From positions 30,066,001-30,130,000 of the forward strand of contig NC_084891.1 of the NCBI RefSeq assembly GCF_958979055.1: DNA of 64,000 nt, in the 5' to 3' direction. This DNA is from Alnus glutinosa. Taxonomy: Eukaryota; Streptophyta; Magnoliopsida; Fagales; Betulaceae. Made by a program: the position numbers and the translations under genes. Below the pieces are notes generated by a model. That model was not told the origin of the DNA and made no database searches. It saw only the letters and a program-made list of their open reading frames with translations. Positions 33,671-45,543 of the stretch are shown in pieces; the stretch's first letter is position 1; each line of letters starts with the position of its first letter.

Positions 33671-34999
33671 GTTTTACGTCTATTTATACTTGAAACTAGC
33701 TTTATTCTATAGAGACAGAAAAAAAAAAAAAAAAAAAAAGGGTCTCCACTCATACGAATCTATCTTCTTAAAAAAATTTTAAATTGCCTGACCACTTAAA
33801 CGAAGAAGGGGTGTCTCATGCATATATACTAACAGCCTCCTTTAAAGCTATTGATATACCGATATATTTGGATATATTGAAATTTTATGGACTAAGAACC
33901 TCATCTAGGTATGGTAGTAGTGTCACCGAAGGGGATGTAAATCAGATAAAAATTTTTAGCAATTTTTTAATAAAATAATTTCGACAACACATGTGAGATT
34001 AGCTTATATAAGATTTATCGGACAATTTAAAAATTATTTGAGCAAATAAATTTTATATAAATTATCTCTCAATTTACTAACTAAATTATTAAGAGAGCTG
34101 ATACATGGGATGACGGTTTTCGTCCCCCCATTACCTTTTTTTTTTTTTTTTTTTTAATTTAAAAATTAATAAAATTATAAAAGTGTCATTTAATGTGATA
34201 TTAAAAGACACTATTTTATTATTTTTTATTTAAAAATTAAAAAAAGAGCGAAAGGAGGAGACGGTATTTCGTCCCTTCACAAATCATTTTTCAGGGATCC
34301 AATTTGCACCACGATCCTTGTCCGCAGGCCCAGTTTGTCGGTGGCCGCCATCCACTGCTTGGCTCATTGATCATGAAAAAAAGGCCCAATAGGGGTTTTT
34401 TCTTGAAATCGTTGTCGGGAAACTAAGCTCCAATTTGCGTAGCTATATAGGCTAGCCAGAAACCACGACGCGTGTCGTAATGTCAGAGATTAGCCATTTC
34501 TAAGGGAAAGAACAGTCTAATTTTTTCTGTTTGTTTTTATCTTGTGGATTGTTGACTTGTTCATGTTGTTACTAGAAATACAACAGATGGTAGGTGGGAA
34601 AGCTGGAAGGTTTGAGACGTGTTGGCATGAATATGATGGCATCTAACTTTTTTCACAGAGCCATTGCCGAAAAGAAGAAACAAAAGCTTTTTTTTAAACA
34701 TATTCTTTTTTGAAAAAGTGTTAACAAAGGCAAAGCACAAAACGCAACTAAAAGTGAAGGGCAGTGACTACAAGCTTCCTAAAAGTGCTCCACCCGATCT
34801 AAACACTAGTAAAACTACGTGGCCATATGAAGCCCCTATTCTCCATTTTCGAGCAGCTGTAGCTTCATTCCCTTATGAAATTGGCCAGTGTTGGATGCTG
34901 TGGTGTCACCCTTCTTATCGCTTTGATCAATATTTTATCAAAACTCAAACACAAAGTTTTAGGATTCGAATTCGGATTCTCAACAATTTACTGTCCCGA
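33671..34999. other. Intergenic DNA with A/T runs and a MITE-like inverted repeat
   Basis: It contains an A run at 33720-33739 and a stretch at about 34090-34300 whose ends (gatgacggttttcgtccccc / gagacggtatttcgtccc) resemble the MITE-like DNA at 5400-5640. No gene was seen; the 139-codon open frame starting at 34664 has no family resemblance. Confidence 0.45.
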
Positions 35000-35550
35000 A
35001 TAGGTAACATCACCTTCACTACTGTCCCTGACCGGCGCGTGGCCTGCACGCACCGGGAACTAGTTTCCCGGATCATCGCGTGAGGGCTACGCTTCGTTAC
35101 TCAGCTTAGTTCGTGGAAGTTGGTGGTGGTTTATGGTGGTTGGATGCTGTTGGGGTCTCGGGAGATGGCGCGTGTCTTGCACGCGTCGACTCAGGCAATG
35201 GCTAGCTCTTTTCTAGCGAGGGCAGTAAATTTTTTTCTGCTTGGGTTTGTATATTATTGTATTTTCACAGTGTATCTTTGTAATGGGTTGATATTATATG
35301 GGCTTTTAGGTGGCTTTTAGCTAGACCAGACTTCTTATCTTTAGTTGAGTTGTGCTTTATTGTATTGAGAGGCCCAAATGTATGTTCATGTAATATTAGT
35401 CTGTTATATTTGATAGCTGCTTTAAGTCAGGTTTTATCTTGATTTAGTGGGTGTAGATTATTTATCTCTGGTTACTGCACTGGCCTATGGGCAGAGCTTT
35501 TACCTTCGGGCGGTGGAATCACCTTGTTTTACTCTTGTATTTGTATTAAC
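35000..35550 (+). mobile_element. Diverged relative of the poly(A) retroposon (copy 2)
   Basis: It shares the two ggcgcgtg hairpins (35034-35054 and 35167-35187, 133 bp apart). The following region, from ttttaggtggcttttagctaga through tgagaggcccaaatgtatgt to gatagctgctttaagtcag, parallels 54173-54292. The 5' border is unclear, and no poly(A) tail or target duplication was found, so this is an older or truncated member. Confidence 0.6.
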
Positions 35551-36245
35551 CGTTGGTCACTTAAAATTCATTTTTTGGGGCTTCTTTCCGGTAATGAAGG
35601 TGATGTTAAAAAAAAGCTGCCCAAATTTCACCGATTTACTGTATATTGCCGGAACTGAAAACTCAAATTTTTTTAATTGAAAACGTGAAGCAGGCCACTC
35701 TGGTTTCCGTCGTCGTGTACGACGAACGTAGAAACTTTGGCTAAATTGTTGGGGCCACTCACCGTCACTGACACTCGTTTCCATACCATGACAAACAATG
35801 GCAGCCCCGGCCCCCAAGTCCTCCGAAGCCACAGGTGACAGGCCTGTCAGGCCGCAGCCTTGTTTTCCATCTGACCAAGCATCTTACACCATATAAAACA
35901 AGCAGAGGTTTCCACCTCACTCTCTAACTGAATGTAACCATATTTTATATTAGTTCATTGTACCCGAACATTAATTGAAAGATTTTTACAGTATTCTATG
36001 ACAATTTTGTTTACAAATTCATGGAACATTTCATATATATATATATAGAGAAATATTATATATTATACTTTCGTCTCATTTTTATTTTAGTGGCCTAATG
36101 ACAGCATCCATTAGCTCGGAGATTTTTATTTTTCTTTTGTACCAAAAGTTGACATGGCATCGAATGGAACAAGAGTGCAATTTATAATATTGTTCATTTT
36201 ATAAAAAGTAACGTTAAAAAACATATTTTTATCTTAGAATACTGA
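35551..36245. other. Intergenic DNA
   Basis: No gene or element recognised. It contains a GC-richer patch at 35740-35870 with no supported reading frame and a short (AT)n at about 36033-36049. Confidence 0.5.
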
Positions 36246-36708
36246 CGTGCTTAAGGGTATACAATCGGTTACGGTTAGCGGTTATTGATTAAAACTATTA
36301 ACCGCAATTGCCAAAGGCAGTTATTGAATTTTAACAACCGCAACCGCCTCTGCCTAAGCAGTTACTGGTTATTTTTATAACTGCCGGTTAACGGTTATTA
36401 TGTTTATAACCGGCGGTTTGAAAACTGCTTTTTATTTTGGGCTTTTTACCGGTTTTTTGTAGGTTTTAATTTCTTCAAAAAAAATAAATAATAATAATTT
36501 TTAGAACTTTTGGTACAAAATTAATAAATCTAAATAACCAAATACAAACAAATTTTATATATATATATATATATATTAAGGGTAGGCAGTTAGTAAGCTA
36601 CTAATCGCCCCCCTAAAACCGCTAAGCATCTCCGTCTAGGCGGTTAGCGGTTATTTATAACCACTTTTGAAAGCGGTTATAACTGCCCTGTTTGTACAGA
36701 CCTAGACA
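36246..36708. mobile_element. Degenerate hAT-like non-autonomous element rich in cggtta
   Basis: Ends aagggtatacaatcgg and ctgtttgtacagacctag are imperfect inverted repeats resembling the hAT consensus agggntgtncaaa. Both ends carry many copies of cggttagcggtta or its complement, arranged like subterminal arrays. A convincing 8-bp target duplication was not found. An (AT)n run lies at 36556-36575. Confidence 0.45.
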
Positions 36709-36867
36709 TGACGTAACAATACCAAGAATTAATTGACATTAACACGTCCGTAAGATGAGATAGTAATAAAATAAATATGATTTATAACTTTACTCTTTTA
36801 TTAAGACGAGTGTCACATAAACTATTATACAGTACTCTACATTTTTATTTTCGTGATTAACTTGATA

Positions 36868-37000
36868 AGAGCATTCTTAATAATCTCAACAAAATAATTT
36901 TTTAGCTATTTGGGTGAAAACGCATAAAAATCACTTACAACAGCCTTACTGATTTAACAAAAAACTATAAAAAAAAATGTCATTTTTCTCTCTCTCTCTC

Positions 37001-37043
<43 letters not shown>

Positions 37044-37350
37044 CTTCTTCACGCGAATTAGTACGGCACCACTTTTTTCCTTTATTTCTCCAATTTTCTT
37101 CTCCCAACTCCTACTTCTGAAATAGTCGCCCTTCTATCGAGAGTTGCAAAATTTCAACATATTTTTAAAAATATGGTCGTTAGGAAAAAACAGATTTTTA
37201 AAAATATGACTATTAAAATAAGACAAATATTCGTAAATATGGCCGTTAGAAAAAGACAAATATTAAAAAATATAACTGTTAAGAAAAGACAAACATTCAA
37301 AATAGATTAAATAGAAAAAGAATAAAGAAATCTAAAAAAGTATTATTTAA
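36868..37350. repeat. MITE-like region with poly(T) and short tandem repeats
   Basis: It has a (CT)n tract at about 36988-37003, a 38-T run at 37006-37043 and, at about 37165-37300, four to five imperfect units of about 33 bp around aaatatggccgttagaaaaagacaaa. Related units recur at 58066-58150, pointing to a dispersed repeat family. Confidence 0.55.
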
Positions 37351-37414
37351 AAATTAAATAGTGATAGTGAATAATTTTCATTTTTTTTTTGAAAATATGG
37401 GTCTCATTAATCAA

Positions 37415-37842
37415 TTAAGAAAAAACTTGCTCCGTCATTACAATATGACGAATAGCAGAGAGACAAGCCCATCTCAAAACACAATTAATCAATTGAGACA
37501 AAGCCAGAGTTGCAAGCATATGGGCAGCTTGATTAGCACCCCTCTTCACATGTTGCACGGTAGAGAAATAGAAGCTCTTCAAAACCACCCGAGTATCCTC
37601 AATAATTTGTCCATAGTTCTTCAAGCAAGGAAAACCTTGGTTCAAAGACTCCACAATCAACAAAGAATAGCCCTCAAACACAACCTTTGTATAGCCCAAC
37701 TCCTCACAGATATCAACAGCCTTCCACATAGCAATTGCCTGGTCCGCCTCAGCCATGCTAAGATTCGAAACCTAGGGGAAAAATTGAGCCGCTGCCAAGA
37801 TCACCTCACCTTTCTCGTTACGAAGCACCGCTCCTATTCTCA
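37415..37842 (-). pseudogene. Broken RNase H-like (RVT_3) domain fragment, probably from a non-LTR retroelement
   Basis: The minus strand encodes GAVLRNEKGEVILAAA, then AEADQAIAMWKAVDICEELG, KVVFEGYS and VKRGANQAAHMLATLAL, in the order expected of the plant RNase H-like domain (RVT_3) found in L1-type LINEs and in related host proteins. It is interrupted and isolated: no reverse-transcriptase or nuclease domain lies beside it. I treat it as a fossil fragment. Confidence 0.7.
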
Positions 37843-38050
37843 TGAATAGTTAAAATATTATTTCGGCTACTAAAATTTGGTGAGACTATTAGAAAAAGGC
37901 CAACGGTAATTTATAAAGAACTTTTTATTTTCACAATTTTTTGTTTTTGGCTTTTTTACTTGGTTAAAGAAAATTGGTCAAGCGCTTGCGAGGTAGCGGG
38001 AGGAATGAGTTGTCAAGGACCAAACATGGGCCTCAACCACGGCAGCATCA

Positions 38051-38244
38051 GACACGTGTATACACTCTCCGGCTATATAATACTCGCCACTTCTTGGTCC
38101 TGAAACTGCGCTTTGTCACTCACGTCCCGCTCTCTCTAAGTCTCTATTCTGTCATTTTTTGTCACTTTTCCCCAATTTACCACTCGGTAAACGAGAGAAG
38201 GAGGAGGATTTAACAGGAAAAAAAAATAAAAAAATCGTAGTGCA
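38051..38244 (+). promoter_or_regulatory. HMGR promoter and leader
   Basis: A G-box core cacgtg is at 38053-38058 and a TATA box ctatataata at 38073-38082, about 165 bp before the ATG. G-boxes bind bZIP and bHLH factors and commonly mediate light, ABA or jasmonate responses. That spacing suggests a leader of about 130 nt that ends in an A-rich run just before the start codon. Confidence 0.6.
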
Positions 38245-41200
38245 ATGGACATTCGCAGGCGGCCACCAAGGCCTCCGCCACAGCGAAAGACCGATCACAA
38301 CGCACAAAGCGGAAGATCGTCGTCGTTAGGAGCCGTGGATGATCGGTCTCCTTCGCCAACGCCGAGAGCATCGGACGCGCTGCCTCTGCCGTTGTACCTG
38401 ACGAACGCGGTGTTCTTCACGCTCTTCTTCTCGGTGGCATACTACCTGCTCCACCGGTGGCGCGACAAGATCCGAAACTCGACGCCGCTCCACGTGGTCA
38501 CGCTCTCCGAGATCGCCGCCATTGTCTCCCTCATAGCTTCCTTCATCTATCTCCTCGGCTTCTTCGGCATCGACTTCGTCCAGTCATTCATCTCACGCGC
38601 TTCCCATGAAGCGTGGGACCTCGACGACCCCCACCACCAGAACTTTCTCGTCGACGACCGTACCCCTCGCATTGCTCCTTCATCATCCAAATCGCCCGAT
38701 CCTGAGCCTGTAATTCAATCTCTGTCTTCCGAAGAGGATGATGAGATTATTAAATCGGTCGTCGACTGTACAACTCCGTCGTACTTGCTGGAATCGAGGC
38801 TCGGGGACTGCAAGCGAGCGGCTTCAATTCGGAGAGAAGCGCTGCAGAGAACGACGGGGAGGTCGCTGCAGGGTTTGCCTCTGGAAGGGTTCGATTACGA
38901 GTCAATTCTGGGGCAGTGCTGCGAAATGCCAGTGGGGTACGTGCAGATTCCGGTGGGGATCGCCGGGCCGTTGCTGCTCGACGGGTTCGAGTACTGGGTG
39001 CCCATGGCCACCACGGAGGGGTGCCTCGTTGCTAGCACCAACCGAGGGTGCAAGGCCATTCACGCCTCTGGTGGAGCAGACAGCACGTTGTTGAGGGACG
39101 CGATGACGAGAGCCCCGGTGGTCCGGTTTGGCTCGGCCAAGAGGGCTTCGGATTTGAAGTTCTTCTTGGAGGATCCACTCAATTTCGACACTCTGTCCGT
39201 GGTTTTCAACAGGTCAGGTTTATTCTCGGGATTCCATTTTCTCCCGAGTTTATGGGGTTTTTTTTTTTGGGTTGATTTACTGTTTGCTTTAAACTCTCAA
39301 TTGATGTTTCTGATTGGTTTGTCTGTATTTACGGTTCTCTTTTGTGTTTGACTTGGGTTTTGATTTGTCTTTTCTTTTCATTTTTCCTTCCCTCTCAATT
39401 GAAATCTGTTGACGTTCATAATTTTTTGATACCGTGGACACGTCTGTTCTGGTCTTGTTGGTGTTGATTGGCCAGTGGGTTTATATGCTTTCTGTTTGTT
39501 TTCTGAGATACTTGAGCAAAACTGTAAAGAGGAAGTGACGTTAGTGGCCCTCGGAGCCTATCCAGAAAGGGAAAAGAAAACTAGTGATGGTAACGTTCAG
39601 AAAATCAGATTTAACGTTTCGTTTCCAAGAAAGAGGGAAAAATAAAATCAGTAATTAGGGAATATTTGATTATGTTTTTGAAATTTGTATTTTTGGTTTT
39701 GGTCTGAACAAGTGTTTTGTTGCGATACAAACGTGAAAAGTATTTTTTGGTAGATCCAGATTTGTGTTTTGAAACCAAAAAATTGTTTTTAAGAAAATTT
39801 CATCAACAACACACTTCTCTCTACAGAGAATGAAAACAAATGAAACGGTCGCTTCAATTGAGTTATATAGTTGTATTAGGCAATGAGTGAGGTTCTTGGT
39901 ATCTCGAATCCGAAACAAATTAATATTATTAAGTGAAGAGTGCGACTAATTGAAGTTAAAGGGAGCATTAGTTTTAAGAAATTTCAGTCATGGTGCTATT
40001 TGTTTCTTGGGTTGCAGGTCAAGTAGATTTGCGAGGCTGCAAGGCATTCATTGTGGTATGGCTGGGAAGAATCTCTATATCAGATTTAGCTGCAGCACTG
40101 GGGATGCGATGGGGATGAACATGGTGTCGAAAGGGGTTCAGAACGTCCTGGATTTCCTTCAAAGTGATTTCCCTGACATGGATGTTATTGGCATCTCTGG
40201 TTAGTTCCTTGCACTTTGCTACTATAGTAGCTCAGAATTTCCAGTTCAGTGGCCATTGAAATTGGTTTAAGCCTACTGTTTTGGTTTATTCAATTATTCT
40301 ACTGATTCTGATTTTTTTTTTATTTTTTATTTTTTTAAATCATCTTACTCAAGCCCTATATCTTTTACTGAGTTAGAAAAGCATATTCCTTCCTCACTGT
40401 TTCTTGGAAGTTTTAGAGCTTCTTGTCCTTGTTGCCCGCAATTGTGGACTTCCTGTCCTTCTTGATGGTATTTCAATATCATTAACATGGCACTTGTCAG
40501 CATCTGTTGATGGAGTCGTTTGGGGGTTTATTATACTTATACATAGTATTGCTGTCATTTAATATGTTGATACTTTCACACTGGCTTACAGTTTGAGCTG
40601 AGCTCTATATTTTTTCTAATTATTTTGAAATTTGAGTCATTTTCTACCAGTCTTTTTGAAGAGTAATTCTAGGAGTCACTTTTTTGTCACTCTTGTGTCC
40701 CTCTAAAAATGATGTGGCTTTTAAAATCACCACTTGATTAAAATTTAATAATGATCTATCACAAGGTCAATGGTAATTTTAAAAGTCACATCATTCTTGA
40801 AGGGATACAAAAATGACAAAAGAGGGACTTCTAGCGTTACTCATTTTCGAGGCATCCCCTTAGATGGATGTCTAACATGTCCAAAAGTGTATTTCTAGTT
40901 TTGAAAACAGAAAAAAGTGCATTTAAGTTTTCTATGTAAGTAGTCAATTTGTACAACAACTAGCAGATTTCTCACATGACAGCTGTAGTTTTGTTTGAGG
41001 ATGCATTCATTTATATCTTGAAAAGAACATTATGAGTAGTTTGTACATCACTGCGTCTGCATTCCTATTTCTTATTGAGAAATAATTGTCAGAGCTAATT
41101 CTGGCCCTCAACTGTGAGGAAATTTTCAAAGATCTGCCCTTTCAAGTCATATTATTTTAAGTAGTCTACTCCTTTTAATAAGCAGCTGTCTTTTTTGGGA

Positions 41201-42862
41201 TGCTAGAATTATTTAACATTACAAATAAGAAAGATATAACTATTGCATCTGCTCACTCTTTAGATATCTCTCTTCATTTGGATGTATGTGAGTATACTAC
41301 CTTAGGTTGGTGTGAGTGTCATTGATTTAGCAAATAGATAATTGGATGAAGCATGGCGATTTCAGTTTAGTTTCCTGGTACTTACGTGTTACTTAATTGT
41401 CCAGGTAATTTTTGTTCGGACAAGAAACCTGCCGCCATAAATTGGATTGAAGGACGTGGGAAATCTGTTGTTTGTGAGGCGATAATCAAGGAAGAGGTGG
41501 TGAAGAAAGTTTTGAAGACCAACGTAGCTGCCCTGGTAGAGCTCAACGTGCTCAAAAACCTCGCTGGATCTGCAGTTGCTGGTGCTCTTGGTGGATATAA
41601 TGCCCATGCCAGCAACATTGTTTCTGCAGTCTTCATTGCCACTGGCCAAGATCCAGCACAAAATGTGGAGAGTTCTAATTGCATCACCATGATGGAAGCC
41701 GTCAATGATGGGAAGGATCTTCACGTCTCTGTGACCATGCCTTCTATTGAGGTAATTGGAAATTCCGAATGGTCATAGTTATAATTAGTTAAGGGGAAAA
41801 GTACATATAACTCCTCAAACTACTACTCAATTGTCAATGTACCCCCTAAACTATCAATTGTGTCAATATTCCTCCTAAACTATCAAAAAATGTCATTGTT
41901 CCCCCTAAGACTAACAAAAAGACAAAATTGACCCTATTTTTTTTTTTAATAAGACAAAAATGTCCTCAAATTCAAAAAATTAAAACTAAAACTAAAAAAC
42001 TAAAAAAAATAATAAAAAAAAAATTATTTAAAAAAATTAAATAAAAAACGAAAAAAAAATAATTAAAAAAAGAACAAATTCTTTTAATTTGTTTTTAAAA
42101 AAGAAAACAAAAAATAACTTTAATTTTTTTTTTTTTTTAAAATAAAACAAATGAAAAAATAAAGTAGAAGAAAAACCAGTTCTTATTAAATTAAAAAACG
42201 AAAAAGAACAATTTTTTTTTTAAGAAAAAAGAAAAAATAACTGAAATTTATTTATTTATTTTTAAAAAATAAAACAAATGAAAAAAAAAACTGAAAATTA
42301 TTTTTTAAAAAAATAAAATGAAAAACAGTTTTAATTTTTTATTTTTTTTTGGAATAAATTTTTGTTATTTTATATTTTTTTAATAATTTTTTTTTAGTTT
42401 TTATTTTATTTTAATAATTTTATGAAGGGCATTTTTGTTATTAGGGGGACATTGACATTTTTTGGTAGTTTAAGGAGGGACATTGACACAATTGATAGTT
42501 TGGAGGGTACATTGACAATGAGGTGGTAGTTTGAGGGGATTATGTGCCTTAGTTAAATTACTGATATGAAACTTAATGGCTCGTTTGATTTCTTTTGTTT
42601 CTGTCAGGTGGGTACTGTTGGAGGCGGGACTCAACTTGCCTCTCAGTCCGCTTGCTTGAATTTACTCGGTGTCAAGGGTGCGAACAAAGAGTCACCAGGA
42701 TCAAACTCAAGGCTTTTGGCCACCATTGTAGCTGGTGCAGTTTTGGCAGGGGAGCTCTCCCTGTTGTCTGCCATTGCAGCTGGGCAGCTTGTCAAGAGTC
42801 ACATGAAATACAACAGATCCAGCAAAGATGTGACCAAAGTCGCGCATCTTGAAGAAAAATGA
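38245..42862 (+). CDS. HMGR: 3-hydroxy-3-methylglutaryl-CoA reductase
   Basis: Catalyses NADPH-dependent reduction of HMG-CoA to mevalonate, the committed step of cytosolic isoprenoid synthesis; located in the ER membrane. Four exons: 38245-39212, 40018-40199, 41405-41751 and 42608-42862, GT-AG borders, 583 residues, a normal plant length with the conserved plant intron positions. The N-terminus is Arg/Pro-rich, with an RRR ER-type signal at residues 4-6. Two membrane spans lie at about 48-69 and 90-112, followed by a variable acidic linker. Catalytic residues are Glu258 ([10 protein letters not shown]), Lys390 ([10 protein letters not shown]), Asp466 (GQDPAQN) and His564 (LVKSHM). Cofactor motifs are DAMGMNM (352-358) and GTVGGGT. 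Ser570 in HMKYNRS corresponds to the SnRK1 phosphorylation site. Introns 2 and 3 host repeats (40661 and 41793). The gene appears complete and functional. Confidence 0.97.
40661..40842. mobile_element. MITE in HMGR intron 2
   Basis: Inverted repeat of about 182 bp with ends gagtaattctaggagtcact / gggacttctagcgttactc. Internal arms atgatgtggcttttaaaatc and gattt/aattttaaaagtcacatcat also pair. It is related to the gagtaattcta MITEs at 11219 and 20635. Confidence 0.7.
41793..42548. mobile_element. Long-arm foldback element in HMGR intron 3
   Basis: Terminal arms of roughly 150 bp pair: aaactactactcaattgtca... at the left with ...tgacaatgaggtggtagttt at the right, then ccccctaa/aggggg motifs. 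It is flanked by ttagttaa at 41785-41792 and 42549-42556, an 8-bp (possibly degenerate 9-bp) target duplication. The core is almost pure A/T runs. It is non-coding and resembles the MULE-like element at 30788 in design, though not in sequence. Confidence 0.78.
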
Positions 42863-43043
42863 GGCCCCTACAATGAAAATAAATTGCAAATGAGGCCAAG
42901 AGAGAGAATCAGATAGAGGAAAGCAAATTAAGGCAGTTGGTGCCCATGTGAGATTGCTTTGCTTTCATTGCTGTAAAGTTGGTCATTGTGGGAAGTGGGG
43001 GAGAAAATGAAACGTGGCTAGTTGTATCGGTCTCTCTCCCGCT

Positions 43044-43080
<37 letters not shown>

Positions 43081-45036
43081 GAGTATGATTGCATCCCAGG
43101 CGATCCATGAGAGATTGAAGCCTCCCCTACCGTAGTATCTATCTAGCCTGTGGTGTCAATTGTCGTTTTAGTATCTGTCCTGTCTTCTTTGTTGTTATTT
43201 GGTTTTATATGTTTGTAGTTGGGGACCAGAATACTTCTTTAAGGGTCTGGTGGTTTGTGCTTTTCCTTTTGTCACTTTGTACACAAGAATGACTCCTCCC
43301 CAGATGGAAAAATGGTTTTTGTACCCGGCTAATGATATATATATATATTTTTTATATCATCTTGGTGTACATAAAGGGCATACCAAGACACATTGGGTGT
43401 AGAATTCATGCATGTAGTCTCACATGTATGGGGTCTTACACTCGATGTATCATGATGTACACTTGATTTACACTAATGTGATATAAAAATAACACACCTT
43501 ACATATTTTGTACCTACACTTACAATGGATGTGGGACTCATGCATGTGGAACTCATTTTACATGGGCCCTACATGCATGAGTCACACACTCATTGTGAGT
43601 GTGTGTACAATGTATATACATGACGAGTATGTGCAAATAACATAACTCCTGTAGATATTGATATGGAGAATAGCGTGTCTAGTTTGGTTTCTGTTATGCC
43701 TATGGACTTGTTGCAAGTTTCGGCACCAAAATGACCGAAATTTCTCTTTATGGTGTCAAATGTTGAAACATATCGGACAAGTTTTTGAGTATGCTGAAAC
43801 ATACCCAAGAATCACATATTTTAAGGAGATAGTGTAAATGTGAATACGATAAATATTAATTTAATAGATTGAATCGAAGGAATGTGTGAATTAAGGCGAA
43901 TAGTTTGCTTGCTGGTGGGTTGAGGATAGTGTTTGAAGTTGAGGCCTTAGAAGCAGCAAAAAGCCTGAGAGTGGAGGAGGGAGATCTGGGGACACTTTTA
44001 GAGGTGAATGGCCATGGGTAGATACTGTATGTGATCCAATTTGAGCTTGAAAGGGACATGCGATTATCAGCTAGGAGCCCTCAACAACAAGGAACATGTA
44101 TTAGGGTGTATGTGTGACTCTTTCAGAGCATGAATTGAGAGAAGTATTTCTCCTCAACAAGTAATGATCGAGTGCGCTAGTCGTCTCACTTGAGAATGTC
44201 CAAGTCAAGCCTATTTGCTCTGGATCTACTGGCCCAAACAACTCATTCATGCATGCCCCACTTGGCTCAAGGGATAAGGGGATAAGGGGGCCCTCTAGAC
44301 CATCGTAAAGAGATTTTTAGGTAGAATTAACATAATTGTTACAATGAAGATGATATAAGTTGTCTTGGAGTATTCCTATTATGCAAGGAAGCTCATGTTT
44401 CTCTCTAAAAATTGGAGGTGTTTCCACTTCCTGTTAATTTATCTTGAATTAGAATTTTTTGGTGCTAGCTCATCAGTCCATGTCTTAACATAGTTCTCAT
44501 CCATACCTTAACCCCCTTCCGTAAAAATTCCTAATTCCATCCGCGGAGAGTAGCATTGTCACGATAGGGAGCGCAAAATGTTAGCGTTTTAAGAGTGTAG
44601 CATTTTCTTAATTATTTTGGTTAGAAGAGGCGTAGCAGCTATCAGAACCGTTGGCTCATTGAGGAGCACAAATTGGACAGATCAGAATTTCTTGTTATTA
44701 AACTGCCAAAACTTTAAAAATTTGAACAACTTAAAGAGATGAAAAAATAGGATTGCAGGTTGTCGCATGGTCCCACAGCCTCTCCAAAGCCTGTTGGACA
44801 CAGGCGGCGAGTCATTCAATTACCCCGTAACTTCGAGACACGTGTACAAAAAAATTTCCCAATCCTGTTGGCCATTGGCCATTATATCGTTCTCACTGGT
44901 CGCAATTCCTTGCAGTTAAATTAGCAGACATTAAATGAAAGAATCGATAAAACCAAAGGTCAAAACCCTAAATTGGGCTTAAACCCTAGAAATTCCATTA
45001 GCGAAGAAGCCCTAACAAGCTCTGAATTTCGGTTCG
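42863..45036. other. HMGR 3' region and intergenic DNA
   Basis: The HMGR 3' UTR probably extends some hundreds of bases and includes a (CT)n microsatellite at 43050-43076. From 43380 to 43620 there is a stretch with gtgtgtacaatg/acatgcatgagtc words in both orientations, perhaps a worn MITE. No gene recognised up to the small gene at 45037. Confidence 0.5.
44961..44990 (+). promoter_or_regulatory. Telo-box and site-II promoter motifs of the 97-residue gene
   Basis: Telo-boxes aaaccctaa (44963) and aaaccctag (44981) flank a site-II-like tgggct (44974-44979), all within 75 bp of the ATG. This pairing is characteristic of plant genes for ribosomal proteins and nuclear-encoded mitochondrial proteins. 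Confidence 0.6.
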
Positions 45037-45543
45037 ATGGCGAGCAGTTGGAGAAGAGCATTGGGAAATGCGAGGTCCTTCGTAGGCAATGCGATGGGAG
45101 GCCTTAGAGGAGGAACCAACCTGGCTTCGTGGGTCGTGGCCGGATCCCTAGCTTACTACCTTTGGGTCAAGCCCTCCCGAGACCTCAGGCGCGAACAAGA
45201 GGTGGTTGTCCCTGTTCGTTCTTGATCTCGATTCGGGCACAGCAAATTCAACTGCTTTTGATTGGGCTGAGGCTTGGTGTGTTCTTTTGGTTGCAGGAAA
45301 GGGCAGCGCTTGCAGCTTCGGATCCTAATCGCTACGTTGAGAAACGAAAACCAATTCCCGACTCTCAGGTGTTGCTCAAACGCTTTTCCTATATGCAATT
45401 AAAGATCCCCGAATTGTAGCTTATTATTATACCAATATTACTTGTTTTATTAATTTCTGCGATTTGGGAATTTTTTTCTTCTTCAGGAAACTGGTTTGAT
45501 ATACGGCAAGAAGAATAATGTAACAAGGAAACAGGAGGAATGA
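45037..45543 (+). CDS. Small single-span membrane protein, 97 residues, function unknown
   Basis: Three exons: 45037-45201, 45297-45368 and 45487-45543, GT-AG, all phase 0, 97 residues. The N-terminus MASSWRRALGNARSFVGNAMG is rich in Arg, Ser and Ala without acidic residues, like a mitochondrial presequence or inner-membrane protein. One hydrophobic segment spans about 29-44 (LASWVVAGSLAYYLWV), followed by a charged tail with DPNRYVEKRKPIPD and a C-terminal ETGLIYGKKNNVTRKQEE. Clean splicing and uniform codon use argue for a real gene, and I recall similar unnamed plant proteins, but I cannot give a function. The telo-box/site-II promoter fits a nuclear-encoded mitochondrial or housekeeping role; that is inference. 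Confidence 0.75.

Noticed and set aside
34664-35083. 139-codon open frame in intergenic DNA
   Set aside because: No family resemblance, and it runs into the diverged retroposon.
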